Positions 52,401 through 60,433 of a DNA stretch of 64,000 nt are shown here, piece by piece. The position numbers were made by a program, and so were the translations under genes. The notes under the pieces are model-generated. The model worked only from the letters and a program-made list of their open reading frames with translations. It made no database searches and was not told the DNA's origin. The DNA is taken from the NCBI GenBank assembly GCA_946614435.1, contig CAMOGW010000004.1, positions 1 through 64,000 on the forward strand, written 5' to 3'. This DNA comes from an uncultured Prevotella sp. (lineage in GTDB: Bacteria > Bacteroidota > Bacteroidia > Bacteroidales > Bacteroidaceae). The first letter of the stretch is position 1, and each line of letters starts with the position of its first letter.

Positions 52401-54132
52401 GCAGCGCATCGGCGCTAATCGAGCCGCGTAGCAGCTCGTTGTCGCCTCTGACGGAGGCCAGTGCGTGTCCGTTCTTGAGCTGGGCAGCGGCTGTGAGGCT
52501 GTCAACAGACAGCGAGCCGTAGCGCAGGTGGTGAACGTCAACATGGGCATCCATCTGGCTCGACCGCTTGAAGAAGTCGGTGCCGCGCCCCTCAGCCTTG
52601 GCCGTGAGGCTCAGTTCGCTCAGGTTGAGTGCCGGGACGAAGTGGCGCACGTTCATGTTCTGCATCTGCACGTCGGCCTGATAGGTCATGGCGCTTTGTG
52701 TCGTGATCCAGCCCTTTGCCTTGACCGTGCCGCCAGCCTCGCGTGCCGTCAGGTTGACGGCGTAGCGCGGTCCGTCGGCACTGGCCGTGCCGCTCAGTCT
52801 GATGCCGTGCGGAATGCTGATGCCCTGCATGGCCTGTGGGCCGGCAAGGGCGGTGGCAAAATTCAGGTTGTAGGTCTCGGCCTCCACGTCGAGCCGGGCC
52901 AGCAGCTTGTTCAGGTCGTTCAGCTTCGCGGCATTGCCGTGACCCTTCAGGTGGAAAGCCGTGGGCAATGTCAGTTCCAGCTCGTTCACATAGGCTTGCT
53001 CCATGTTGCCGTACAGGTTGCCCCTGACGGATAGCGGCCATTCGGGCCATTGCTTGCAGAACGAGGCCGGCATGTCGGCAAGGAAGACCATCAGGTCGTT
53101 CTTGCCTATTGCGGCATCGAGGTCCAGTGCCAGCTGGCCGGGTCGTATGGAGTCGAGCGCATTGAAGTCGTATTCTCCTCGCGCGCGTATATTAGATATA
53201 GGTGTAGAGAGGAGCACCTGCGGCAGTCGTATGCCGGCGGAGTCCATTCGGAAGGTGCCCTCCAGCCGCGTCACCTCCAGTCCGCAGCGCTCGCGCAGGA
53301 CCGCCTCGCTGACGGTTAGCGACAGGTTGGGCGAACAGAAGCTGAAGTCGTCGATGCCCAGGCGGATGCCCGAGGCCGACAGGTGGCTATAGTCCAGCCC
53401 GTTCTCCTTCAGCGGCTCGAAAGGCAGGTCGTAGCTGGCCGAACTCCCAGTCAGGCGTAGTGACTCCACTTTGTAGAGGCTGTGCAGAAGGTCTATATAG
53501 CCGTTGGTGGCCTTTGCCCTCCCGATGGCGGCCTCAATCTTCATGGAGTCGCCCGGCATGTGGAGCAGCACGTGCGACTGGCTGATGCCCACGCTGTCAA
53601 CGCGGATGAGCCAGGGCGCAGGCTCCGAGGTGGTGGTGTCGGCAGCAGCCGTGTCGCTCAGCAGTATGGTGATGTCGGCATGGCTCAGATAGGCACCGTC
53701 CACGTCGATCACGCCTTCGCTCAGGTCGATGCTGCGCGAGCTGGCGGTGAGCAGACCCACCGTGCCCTTCACCTGCACGTCCGAAATCAGGTCGAGCGTG
53801 TTGACCGTTGCGCCTTGCAGCTTCACCTCGTTCACCACGACCTTCTGTCTGAGGAGCGGCAGCAGGCGCACATCGACCACGACGCATTCAACGTCGGCAA
53901 TGAGGTCGCCCTGGCGCGACACCTTCACGCCTTCAACCGATAAGTCGAGCGGAAACGCAAGGCTCACATGGTCAACGGAGATGTGCATCCCCGTCCCGTC
54001 GGATGCAATCTCTGCCACCTTGTCAACGGCCCAGTTCTGCACAGGAGGCAGATAGAGCAGGGTAGCTATGATGATGAACAACAGAATCGGACTGAGCAAC
54101 GTGAGTCCTATCCATGTGAAAGCTTTCTTCAT
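49456..54132 (-). CDS. tamB: Translocation and assembly module subunit TamB
   Basis: About 1558 residues from the ATG at 54132. An N-terminal anchor helix (WIGLTLLSPILLFIIIATLLYL) is followed by a very long beta-rich periplasmic region of AsmA/DUF490 type. The conserved C-terminal TamB domain is near residues 1150-1540 (GTMRYSLPVIPLKTFNIQDG, MTNPRLNITATEH, LGLEFIISAPEDVSVSSELNSM). It spans the periplasm as a hydrophobic groove and partners with TamL encoded next. The stretch upstream of the chosen start would overlap the rluA end and is rejected. Confidence 0.92.
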   Translation of the reverse strand: MKKAFTWIGLTLLSPILLFIIIATLLYLPPVQNWAVDKVAEIASDGTGMHISVDHVSLAFPLDLSVEGVKVSRQGDLIADVECVVVDVRLLPLLRQKVVVNEVKLQGATVNTLDLISDVQVKGTVGLLTASSRSIDLSEGVIDVDGAYLSHADITILLSDTAAADTTTSEPAPWLIRVDSVGISQSHVLLHMPGDSMKIEAAIGRAKATNGYIDLLHSLYKVESLRLTGSSASYDLPFEPLKENGLDYSHLSASGIRLGIDDFSFCSPNLSLTVSEAVLRERCGLEVTRLEGTFRMDSAGIRLPQVLLSTPISNIRARGEYDFNALDSIRPGQLALDLDAAIGKNDLMVFLADMPASFCKQWPEWPLSVRGNLYGNMEQAYVNELELTLPTAFHLKGHGNAAKLNDLNKLLARLDVEAETYNLNFATALAGPQAMQGISIPHGIRLSGTASADGPRYAVNLTAREAGGTVKAKGWITTQSAMTYQADVQMQNMNVRHFVPALNLSELSLTAKAEGRGTDFFKRSSQMDAHVDVHHLRYGSLSVDSLTAAAQLKNGHALASVRGDNELLRGSISADALLSTKDIAATLSTDVQKLDLYAMQLVDKQLRVGMCGHIDFQSNLDDRYKVSGLIGDIYIQDSVNTFRPDDVGLTIRTQPDTTLLRVQSGDMVIKADASGGYEPLLDRFSLLTDTLMEQLHQRMLNQTVIKAMWPTAKLYIKSGRQNPIVRLMQSSVGIYFKDMQADLSTSAEKGINGDIHIYSLNIDSTRIDTVRLHLRDSEHGLTYQGQVTNNRRNPQFVFNALLDGHLHKRGAVVGLRFYDARNELGLRIGASASMEQDGMSVKLLPERPTLGYREFTLNKENFLHLGRDMKLKADVELLADDGTGVKIYSENQDSTLLQDLTVSLNRFDLDKLTSVIPYTPHITGILDGDFHLMMNQEQKISVASDMHVAKMTYETSPIGNVSTELVYMQREDDTHAVQAVMMLEGKEVMDLTGSYQNAGEGYMDATLSLQHTPMNIVNGFVTNQLVGLEGFAEGELSVKGSTSKPQVNGELFLDSAYLISIPYGVRLRFDNDPVRVVDSKLLLENFTMYAYNNNPLNIMGNIDFHDTDNITMSIRMRAQDFQLINAKQAKESIAYGKAFVNLRAFMGGPLDRLRMRGTIDVLSTTDLTYLLLDSPLSSDNRMDELVKFTDFTDSTQMVIDRPKPDGFTADMTINIDDGTHILCGLNAQQSNYVDLLGGGTLNLKLDNDGMHLMGRYTLNSGTMRYSLPVIPLKTFNIQDGSYVEFTGDMTNPRLNITATEHTKTSVTNEGQTRSVAFDCGVVITKSLNDMGLEFIISAPEDVSVSSELNSMTAEQRGKLAVTMLTTGMYLSDGNTRNFSMNNALNTFLQNEINSITGSALKTVDLSFGLDNNTNASGQMQTDYSFKFAKRFWNNRLKVQIGGKVSTGAEVQAKDQTFFDNVSMEYRLTPTSNQYLKLFYNQNVYDWLEGYTGEYGAGYIYKRKLNTLKDIFRIWGKDSQSSQSSQNQGMRNGAWSTTRKDSTRANTTKTDTVRTTRKK

Positions 54133-54164
54133 GTTTCTCTTCTTTTTTCCTTTCCGGCTTGCCG

Positions 54165-54833
54165 CTATGGAGCCAGTGCCTCCCAAAGCGGATCTCGGGG
54201 CAGGGGAGCCTCTGCGCTAATGGGGAGCTTCGACACGGGGTGGACGAACTCAACCCGTCGTGACAACAGCGAGATACTGCCGTCGGGATTCGACCGCCGG
54301 GCTCCATACTTCAGGTCGCCCTTGATGGGACAGCCCGCAGCAGCCAGCTGACAGCGAATCTGGTGGTGACGGCCCGTGAGCAGCTTCACCTCTAAAAGGC
54401 AATAGTTGTCGCTGCGGCCTATCAGCCGATAGTCCAGAATCGCCTTCTTGGCAGACGGTTTCTCGTAGGTGTAGGCATAGCTCTTGTTCTGCTTCTCGTT
54501 GCGCACCAGCCAGTGAACGAGCCGCCCTTCTGGCTCGGCAGGCATATTCTTGGTGATCGCCCAATAGGTCTTGTGTACTTCACCCTCGGCGAACATCTTG
54601 TTCAGTCGGGTGAGCGCCTTCGACGTTCGGGCGAAGACCACCAGACCGCTCACAGGGCGGTCCAGCCGGTGCACCACGCCGAGAAACACCTCGCCAGGCT
54701 TCTGATACTTCTCTTTCAGATAGTCCTTCACGGTGTCGGATAGCGGCTTGTCGCCCGTCTTGTCGCCCTGCACAATCTCGCCACTCTCTTTGTTGACGAT
54801 AATGATATGGTTGTCCTCGTAGATTACTTGCAT
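54165..54833 (-). CDS. RluA-family pseudouridine synthase
   Basis: 222 residues from the ATG at 54833. The catalytic motif HRLDRPVSGLVVFARTSKA includes the essential aspartate (HRLDxxxSG). KTYWAITKN, LLTGRHHQIRCQLAAAGCPIKGDLKYG and the basic C-terminus complete the family pattern. No S4 domain is present. It isomerises uridine in rRNA or tRNA. It is the first gene upstream of tamB, with a 32-base gap. Confidence 0.9.
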   Translation of the reverse strand: MQVIYEDNHIIIVNKESGEIVQGDKTGDKPLSDTVKDYLKEKYQKPGEVFLGVVHRLDRPVSGLVVFARTSKALTRLNKMFAEGEVHKTYWAITKNMPAEPEGRLVHWLVRNEKQNKSYAYTYEKPSAKKAILDYRLIGRSDNYCLLEVKLLTGRHHQIRCQLAAAGCPIKGDLKYGARRSNPDGSISLLSRRVEFVHPVSKLPISAEAPLPRDPLWEALAP

Positions 54834-54851
54834 TGCAATGCGATTGTGCTG

Positions 54852-54883
54852 CAAAAATACGATAAAAATGCAAAACAAGCAAA
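54852..54883 (-). promoter_or_regulatory. Promoter of the rluA-tamB-tamL operon
   Basis: On the minus strand TTTG (54883-54880) and TATTTTTG (54859-54852) are 20 bases apart, a textbook -33/-7 pair, 19 bases before the ATG at 54833. Confidence 0.75.
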
Positions 54884-54914
54884 TAATTGTAAGATTTTAT
54901 GCAAAATGACCACT

Positions 54915-54986
54915 ACAGCAGCTCATATAGCACCTCTTACAGCACCTCTTACAGCAGCTCTTGCAGCACCTCATACAGCACCTCAT
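54915..54986. repeat. 12-base tandem repeat, six units
   Basis: Six head-to-tail units of the form ACAGCACCTCTT with one to three substitutions each. Not part of a convincing gene. Confidence 0.88.
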
Positions 54987-55016
54987 TTCCGTCCCAGCGT
55001 CATCCATTACATCTCT

Positions 55017-55060
55017 CGGTGTCAGACACCCTATTCTTCGGTGCCAGATGTCCTGTTCTT
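55017..55060. repeat. 22-base tandem repeat
   Basis: Two and a half units: CGGTGTCAGACACCCTATTC.. at 55017, CGGTGCCAGATGTCCTGTTC.. at 55039, then CGGTGTCA at 55061. It runs directly into the large palindrome repeat. Confidence 0.7.
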
Positions 55061-55175
55061 CGGTGTCATTTAGGTTAAATGAGAATAAGCAGCTGCAGCG
55101 GATTATATAGTCCGCTATAGCCGATTATATAATCCGCTGCAGCTGCTTATACCGAAATGGCCTGAATCATCCCGA
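55051..55175. repeat. Large palindrome repeat, copy 2
   Basis: The core 55085-55150 is identical to 25982-26047. Flanks (CCTGTT.TTCGG before, CCTRAATCAYCCCG after) are shared with about 75-85 percent identity. Like copy 1 it lies between genes. Confidence 0.9.
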
Positions 55176-55257
55176 AAAGCAGGGCAGATTCCCCCGCGAT
55201 TGCGGACAGTTTGCTCCATGCTCTCCCGTTAGGACAACACTTGATGATGAAAGTCTG

Positions 55258-55502
55258 AAACAGCTCCATGACAGTTATGTCCAATGGCTGGGACAGGAGA
55301 AACAGACACTTGATGACCACCACAAACAGCAGGAAGAGAGTTGGCAGAAGCATAGCAACGACTCACAGACATTGTGAAGAACAACGAGGGCGTATGGCTT
55401 TCAATGAAAGTGTTCTACATCGTCGGTTCACTTTCCCTCCTGTCGATCATAACGATTGCAATAGAAATAGCTTTCTATGTTTATTTCTACTGGATTCAAT
55501 AA
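55258..55502 (+). pseudogene. Unrecognised remnant in two frames
   Basis: One frame reads YVQWLGQEKQTLDDHHKQQE and stops near 55375. A second frame continues with VWLSMKVFYIVGSLSLLSII and a membrane-spanning end YFYWIQ to 55502. Together they look like a frameshifted small membrane protein. The family is not recognised. The remaining 55503-55670 holds two short hairpins (CGGC/GCCG and CTTGGC/GCCAAG near 55610-55635) and no gene. Confidence 0.35.
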
Positions 55503-55670
55503 TATAACCACGAAGAATACCCTCCTGTAACGAGCAGCCCCGTCACGTCATCACGACGCGGTGGGGCTTAGGTGCTTATAGGTCTTTGAACAAAAAATTA
55601 CTTTGTTTCGCTCGGCTTCGCCGCTTGGCTCAGCCAAGAACTTTACTGCGTTATTGAAATCAAGTAATGT

Positions 55671-55814
55671 TCATAGTTTGAACGTGGCGCGGAGCATCGT
55701 AGTGCGGCCGCTGAGACCGTAGTCGTAAGTGTAGGTATTGATTCCGTCATACTGTTGTGCCTGCGTTCCTATCGTCAGCGCAAGGACCATCATGGTCACT
55801 AAAATCTTTTTCAT
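55671..55814 (-). pseudogene. Outer-membrane protein collapsed to signal peptide plus last strand
   Basis: 47 residues. MKKILVTMMVLALTIGTQAQ is a complete signal peptide. It is followed directly by YDGINTYTYDYGLSGRTTML and RATFKL, which read like the last strand and turn of a beta-barrel. Everything between has been lost. It lies 21 bases after the stop of the large receptor on the same strand. Confidence 0.6.
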
Positions 55815-55835
55815 GTTGATAAATGTTTTATGGGG

Positions 55836-58529
55836 TTATTTCTTCTTTGCATCAAACTTGTAATTGAACGTGAGGGACACGTAGTGGTGGAGGAACGAGG
55901 AACCGCCCTCGGTGCGCGATGTTGCCGTTATGTCGCTGTGGTAGCGGGTGTCGCGGTTGAAGAGGTCGTTGGCGTAAAGCGAGAGGCGGGCCTTGTTCTT
56001 CAGGAACTTGTAGCCGATGCCGGCGTTCAGCAGGAAGCGGTTGGCGTTCATGGCATCGGCGATGTAGCCTCGGTCGATCTGGAAGATGGGCAGGATGGAG
56101 AAGTACCAAGACTTCAGCTCGTAAGTGGCTGTGAGTTCCGCACGGTAGTTATAGATGTCTTGTCTGGGCTGCGCTGCATCACTGTAGGTGTAGCGGTGCC
56201 ATGCGAAGTTCTGATTCATGCTGAGGTATAGCGGACCATTGCGATACTCCAGGTTCAAGCGGTCGGTGAAGTCGGAGCTGCGCTGGCAATTATAGGTGAT
56301 GCTGTTCGCACCATCCACGAGCGTCATGATACCATAGGCCTGGCCAAAGGACTCGCTAAGGTTATTCTTCAGGTGAAAATGCTTGCCGAGGTCGCGCTCG
56401 TAAAGAAGGCTTGCGCCCCAACGATGGCCGCCACGCACATTCTGCTTCTGCGACAAATAGGCACCCGTTTGGGAATTGTAGTGGAGGACGGTGCCGACGG
56501 GGTCGTAGTCGCGGCGGTAGTCCACGGAGGCGTTCAGTACTTGGTTGGCCTTGGTGAGCATGGTGCTGAAGCCAAGGCTTGCGTTGAGGGTGTGCGAGGT
56601 CTTGAGGTCGGGATTGCCTAATGTGACGTAGATTGGATTGGTATCGTCGCGGTAGCCGATGCAGTCGATGAGGTCGGGGCGCTGGCTCTCGTAGGCGACA
56701 TGGCCGTTGAGTCGGGTCTGCTTCTGCAATTTATAGGTCAAATCCAGCGCTGGCATTGCTAACAAGAGGTTGCGACGGGCGAGGGTGTCGAGGCGGCCAC
56801 GGCGATAGTCCGACTGCTCATGCCAGTGGCTCAGGTCTAGCGTAGGCTTTACGCTGAACTTGCCCAGCGTGAGGTTGGCTTCCACGTAGAGGGCATTCCT
56901 CCATGAATTGTCCTTGCGGCGCAGACTGTTGGCTGTGTCGAGCGTGTCGGCACGATGTCGCTGCTCGTCGCGGAAGTTTTTGTCGTATGTTATCTGCCAT
57001 TTGGCCATCGCCGACAGATTCTGGCTAAAGGCATGTCGGACTGGCACGCTGGCTTCGGCAGTGAGGTGGTGGGTGGGCGCGTGGTAGTGCTGGCGGTCGG
57101 TCTGCGTCGTTCCGCTCTGGAAGTATTGGTACAAGCCCGTCGATTCGCCGTCGCTTTTCTTGTTGTCGTATGTCAGCGAGGCCGTTGCACCGAGTTCCGT
57201 CTTGCCGAGCAAGAAACCCAACTGGGCTTTGATGTTTGTCGAAAAGCCTTCCTCTACAGCCAGTGAATGATAACTGGAAGTATTTATTTGTGCATCAGGA
57301 CTGGCAAGGTCGAAAGTTCGCTGGCTGTTTTCCGTCGTGTTGCGCCCACGATGATAGGTGACGTTGGCATCAATGCCCATCATCGCGTTCGGATTAAGAT
57401 TGAAGAAGGAATTGAAATCAATGGGGATTTTCAGTTCGTGCTGATAGTCGCTGCCTGTCTGGTCGGTCTTTGTCGCCGTGATGCCAGGCAGATAGTTCTG
57501 TCGGTTTTCCCAGCGGTTTTTCCTTTGGTCTGCGTGGTTGGCTCCGCCGTTGATGCTCCAATAGCTTGGCCGCATCGCTTTGTATGTAGGTTTCCACAGA
57601 TGGCTGTAGCCCAAGGCTCCCATCTGCTGACGGATAGGAATGTTTCCCCCGTGCGAACTACGACCGTTTATCTTCATCGCATCTATTTTCTGCGGGTCGT
57701 CGGCCACGCGCCCGTAGAGCATCAGCGGGTCGGTGTCGCTCAGTCGCATGGCTCGCAGGTGGGCTGCGTAGTTCTTGCTCGTAAGCCCCTTCAGTTCAGC
57801 GTCGCCATAGATTTTGTCCATGAATCCTGGTTTGATGGTCACGTCAAGCACATGCTCTTCCTTGCCGTCGGCTACGCCCGTCCGCTCCTCGAAGTCGCTC
57901 TTGCGGTCGTAGGCCTTGATGTCCTTCACCGCCTCCACGGGTAGCACGTTCGTTAGCATGGCCTCACTGAACGCCTGCTGACCGTTCATCATCAGTTTCA
58001 GCGGCTCGCCGTTCCACAGCAGTTTACCGTCGTTGATACTCACGCCCGGCAGCAACTCTATCAACTCAATCAGCCGAGCGCCGTCCTGCGTCTTGAACGC
58101 TTCGGGATTGAACACCACCGTGTCGCCCCGCATGTAGAAGCGGCGGGCGCGTCCCTCCACCGTCACCTCGCCCAGCAGATGCTCGTCCATCTTCAGGCGG
58201 AAGTCATCGATGGTGATGGTGTCGCGGTCGTTGTTGCCCATCCGATGCACCGTCTGGCTGTGATAGCCGAAGTAATTGGCCGTGATGGTCAGTTTCGACA
58301 TCTCCATCGTGCAAGTAAACAGGAACCTGCCCAGCGAGTCGGTTCTGAGCCTGTAGCGACTCATACTGCCCCCTTCGATGGATGTTTCAGTGAATACTAC
58401 TTCCGCTCCTTCCAGCGGTCCGCCCGTTTCGGCATCGACCACGCAGCCTTTGAGGATGTCGGCTCTCAGGTTCTGCGACAGGAAAAGGCACGCGACGGCC
58501 AAGGCGAGAATGGTAAATCCTTGCTTCAT
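55836..58529 (-). CDS. TonB-dependent-receptor-like outer-membrane protein
   Basis: 897 residues. Signal peptide (MKQGFTILALAVACLFLSQNLRA), carboxypeptidase-regulatory-like domain (GCVVDAETGGPLEGAEVVFTE), plug-like region (GARLIELIELLPGVSINDGK, DRKSDFEERTGV) and a barrel ending YVSLTFNYKFDAKKK. It is the last gene of a leftward operon with an ECF sigma factor, so its expression is probably controlled by that factor. The ligand is unknown. Confidence 0.88.
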   Translation of the reverse strand: MKQGFTILALAVACLFLSQNLRADILKGCVVDAETGGPLEGAEVVFTETSIEGGSMSRYRLRTDSLGRFLFTCTMEMSKLTITANYFGYHSQTVHRMGNNDRDTITIDDFRLKMDEHLLGEVTVEGRARRFYMRGDTVVFNPEAFKTQDGARLIELIELLPGVSINDGKLLWNGEPLKLMMNGQQAFSEAMLTNVLPVEAVKDIKAYDRKSDFEERTGVADGKEEHVLDVTIKPGFMDKIYGDAELKGLTSKNYAAHLRAMRLSDTDPLMLYGRVADDPQKIDAMKINGRSSHGGNIPIRQQMGALGYSHLWKPTYKAMRPSYWSINGGANHADQRKNRWENRQNYLPGITATKTDQTGSDYQHELKIPIDFNSFFNLNPNAMMGIDANVTYHRGRNTTENSQRTFDLASPDAQINTSSYHSLAVEEGFSTNIKAQLGFLLGKTELGATASLTYDNKKSDGESTGLYQYFQSGTTQTDRQHYHAPTHHLTAEASVPVRHAFSQNLSAMAKWQITYDKNFRDEQRHRADTLDTANSLRRKDNSWRNALYVEANLTLGKFSVKPTLDLSHWHEQSDYRRGRLDTLARRNLLLAMPALDLTYKLQKQTRLNGHVAYESQRPDLIDCIGYRDDTNPIYVTLGNPDLKTSHTLNASLGFSTMLTKANQVLNASVDYRRDYDPVGTVLHYNSQTGAYLSQKQNVRGGHRWGASLLYERDLGKHFHLKNNLSESFGQAYGIMTLVDGANSITYNCQRSSDFTDRLNLEYRNGPLYLSMNQNFAWHRYTYSDAAQPRQDIYNYRAELTATYELKSWYFSILPIFQIDRGYIADAMNANRFLLNAGIGYKFLKNKARLSLYANDLFNRDTRYHSDITATSRTEGGSSFLHHYVSLTFNYKFDAKKK

Positions 58530-58556
58530 AAGTGTTTAATATTAAGATGTGGATGA

Positions 58557-58958
58557 TTAGATGTACTTGTTCTTGGGCTTCATCCTTCTTACCAAGTCTT
58601 GGGTGTTCATCATGGCTACGATGCAGATAGTTATCATCAGTGAGGTAAGCAGCACGGAAATCAAGCGGCTGTTCTGCTCGATGAACAAGAGCGGATAGAA
58701 ATTGATACCGAAAGAGAATAGGGGCACATTGATGGGCGTGGAGAGAATGAAGGTCAGGAACCCGCCGCCAAAGACAATGCCTGCCACAAAGGCCGCGACT
58801 ACGGCCATGCGGTAGCGGTGTATCTGTGCAGCCTGCGCCTGTCGGATTTCATCGATGAGGGCGAGTTTCCTTTCCAGCCGTTCGGTGAACAGTTCGCTGT
58901 CGGTCAGCGTCGGCTGGAAACTGTCGAAAAGTGCCTGTAGTCTTATGTCGTCATTCAT
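58557..58958 (-). CDS. Small membrane protein between ECF sigma factor and receptor
   Basis: 133 residues. A soluble charged N-terminus of about 48 residues (LTDSELFTERLERKLALIDEI) precedes three hydrophobic segments (VVAAFVAGIVFGGGFLTFIL, SFGINFYPLLFI, LISVLLTSLMITICIVAMM). Its ATG overlaps the sigma stop by 8 bases. Position, size and cytoplasmic N-terminus suggest an anti-sigma factor, but no known anti-sigma domain is recognised. Confidence 0.75.
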   Translation of the reverse strand: MNDDIRLQALFDSFQPTLTDSELFTERLERKLALIDEIRQAQAAQIHRYRMAVVAAFVAGIVFGGGFLTFILSTPINVPLFSFGINFYPLLFIEQNSRLISVLLTSLMITICIVAMMNTQDLVRRMKPKNKYI

Positions 58959-59433
58959 CTTTCAGAAGGTTTTTAAGTTTGGTGCGTCCACGCGAGAGTT
59001 GCTGTTTTATGGCATCCTCCGTTGCGGCCACGATGTCGGCAATCTCATGGACGGAATAGCCTTTGATATAGTAGAGCAGAATAGCGGAGCGTTCCTTGGG
59101 AGGCAACTGCTCCAGAGCCATATAGAGCGGCTGATAACGGAAGTCGCGGTCGGCAGCAAATGAGGAGTCGGGCTGTTCGTTCAGTGTTTCTATCGGATGC
59201 AGGGTGCGTCGGTTGCGGCTGGTGTCGAGGAACGTGTTGTATGCAATTCGATAGAGCCAAGCCGTGTCTTTCCCTTGGTCCTCATGCTTGTCGATAGCGA
59301 GGTAGGCTTTGACCAGTGCATCCTGTGCAATGTCGTCAGCCTCATCCCTATTGCCGCAACAGAGGGCGAGAAGGAACCGCCTGAGTGGCTCCTGTTCAGT
59401 TCGGATCAACGCTATGAATCGCTCGCGGTTCAT
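58951..59433 (-). CDS. ECF-type RNA polymerase sigma factor
   Basis: 160 residues. Region 2 is NRDEADDIAQDALVKAYLAI with AWLYRIAYNTFLD. Region 4 is QLPPKERSAILLYYIKGYSVHEIADIVAATEDAIKQQLSRGRTKLKN. It overlaps the DUF6249-like gene upstream (4 bases) and the membrane protein downstream (8 bases). It probably reads the promoter in front of its own operon. Confidence 0.93.
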   Translation of the reverse strand: MNRERFIALIRTEQEPLRRFLLALCCGNRDEADDIAQDALVKAYLAIDKHEDQGKDTAWLYRIAYNTFLDTSRNRRTLHPIETLNEQPDSSFAADRDFRYQPLYMALEQLPPKERSAILLYYIKGYSVHEIADIVAATEDAIKQQLSRGRTKLKNLLKDE

Positions 59434-59876
59434 TCCTTCGTCTGCATGTACTTCAATTCTGCCTCCATCTCCTGCTTCAGAGCCTTCTTTCCCACATAAT
59501 AATTAATGAGGAAAGCGATGCCAATACCTAATGAGGGCACTGCCACCATGGATAGGCCGATGAACATATCAGCAATGACTCTGTCGATGACCATCCCATA
59601 CACAGCCAATGCTATATAGATACACGCGCCGAAAATGGTGAAGATGCAGCCCCACAGCAATTTATCCAGCAGTTTCTCCTTAATGGTTCGGCTCTGCGGG
59701 TTCATCTTCCTGAAGAATGCTTCCAAGTCCAGGCCAGAGTCCTTCTCGATGGCGGTCAAAGCTATTTCAGCTCTTTTGTCGGTCTCGTGTTTCTTGTAGC
59801 GTGTCACCAACCATACGATAATGGTAGGAAGCACTACAAAAACCCCTAAGAGGACTAATGTTTCTCCGAATTTCAT
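59430..59876 (-). CDS. DUF6249-like membrane protein
   Basis: 148 residues with three hydrophobic segments: an N-terminal helix (LVLLGVFVVLPTIIVWLV), then KLLWGCIFTIFGACIYIALAVYG and FIGLSMVAVPSLGIGIAFLI. A charged loop lies between (DLEAFFRKMNPQSRTIKEK). The pattern matches the DUF6249 family as I recall it, often paired with ECF sigma factors in Bacteroidetes. It is the first gene of the operon and may be the sensor or anti-sigma component. Confidence 0.72.
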   Translation of the reverse strand: MKFGETLVLLGVFVVLPTIIVWLVTRYKKHETDKRAEIALTAIEKDSGLDLEAFFRKMNPQSRTIKEKLLDKLLWGCIFTIFGACIYIALAVYGMVIDRVIADMFIGLSMVAVPSLGIGIAFLINYYVGKKALKQEMEAELKYMQTKE

Positions 59877-59930
59877 ACTTTTTATATTTTATCTGTTATA
59901 CAATGTTTTTATTGTTCTCTTTTGAGCTCG

Positions 59931-59968
59931 CTCATATATATAACGAAACAGGAGGCTAAAAGGTGACA
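59931..59968 (-). promoter_or_regulatory. Probable ECF-type promoter of the leftward sigma operon
   Basis: On the minus strand TGTCACCTTTT (59968-59958) is followed, 11-12 bases on, by CGTTATATATATGAG (59945-59931). The pattern is unlike the housekeeping -33/-7 boxes but nearly the same as the element at 60597-60629 upstream of the divergent sigma gene. Confidence 0.5.
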
Positions 59969-60021
59969 TCGAGAGTGTAGTTTTTATTTCTTTTCTTCAC
60001 ATTTATCCGAATATTAGTGGT

Positions 60022-60226
60022 CTTGTGTCCTGTATGTTCGTCCGCTGGGCGTTCAGCGCATGGCTCCTGTCCTGTCAGAAGTGACGCTGGGTGTCTAGCG
60101 GGGCTCTCCTGCCCTGTAAGTAGGGCCGCTGAGGGCTTGGAGGGGGCTTCGGAGCCTGTAGGTGGGTGCCTCTGAGGGCATAGAGGTGCTACTTATCGGT
60201 GCAAAGAGGCCGTCTGAGCGCGTGCC
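60022..60226. repeat. Degenerate tandem repeat of about 41 bases, five units
   Basis: Units start near 60022, 60061, 60101, 60143 and 60186 and share CCTGTA.GT....CCGCTG.G.GT..AGCG-like sequence with many substitutions. GC-rich compared with the flanks. No gene is supported here or in the rest of 59969-60596. Confidence 0.5.
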
Positions 60227-60406
60227 CGCTGCAGCGAAACAAATGGGGAGGCACCAATCATAGGAACTGGCGTGTGTGGTGTATCAACTTGCCGCTTTCG
60301 GACTGCAAAATAACAAAAAAAGGCGTAAAAAACGACTCGGCGAAGCCCGAAAACAGGTCGCCGAGGGTGCAACTCTAAAACTAGTTAAAGGAAAATCTGA
60401 AAAAAA

Positions 60407-60433
60407 TGGCTCAAACCGCAATGATTTGAGCCA
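60407..60433 (-). terminator. Hairpin with T-run on the minus strand
   Basis: TGGCTCAAA (60407-60415) pairs with TTTGAGCCA (60425-60433). On the minus strand the stem is followed by TTTTTTT. No protein gene precedes it on that strand, so either it terminates an unannotated small RNA from 60440-60600 or is a relic. Another hairpin, CTCGGCGA/TCGCCGAG, lies at 60336-60365. Confidence 0.4.

Noticed and set aside
54915..54986. CRISPR-like array
   Set aside because: The units are 12 bases, contiguous and without spacers. No cas genes are in the window. The NAT repeats at 38284-38338 are coding tandem units, also not an array.
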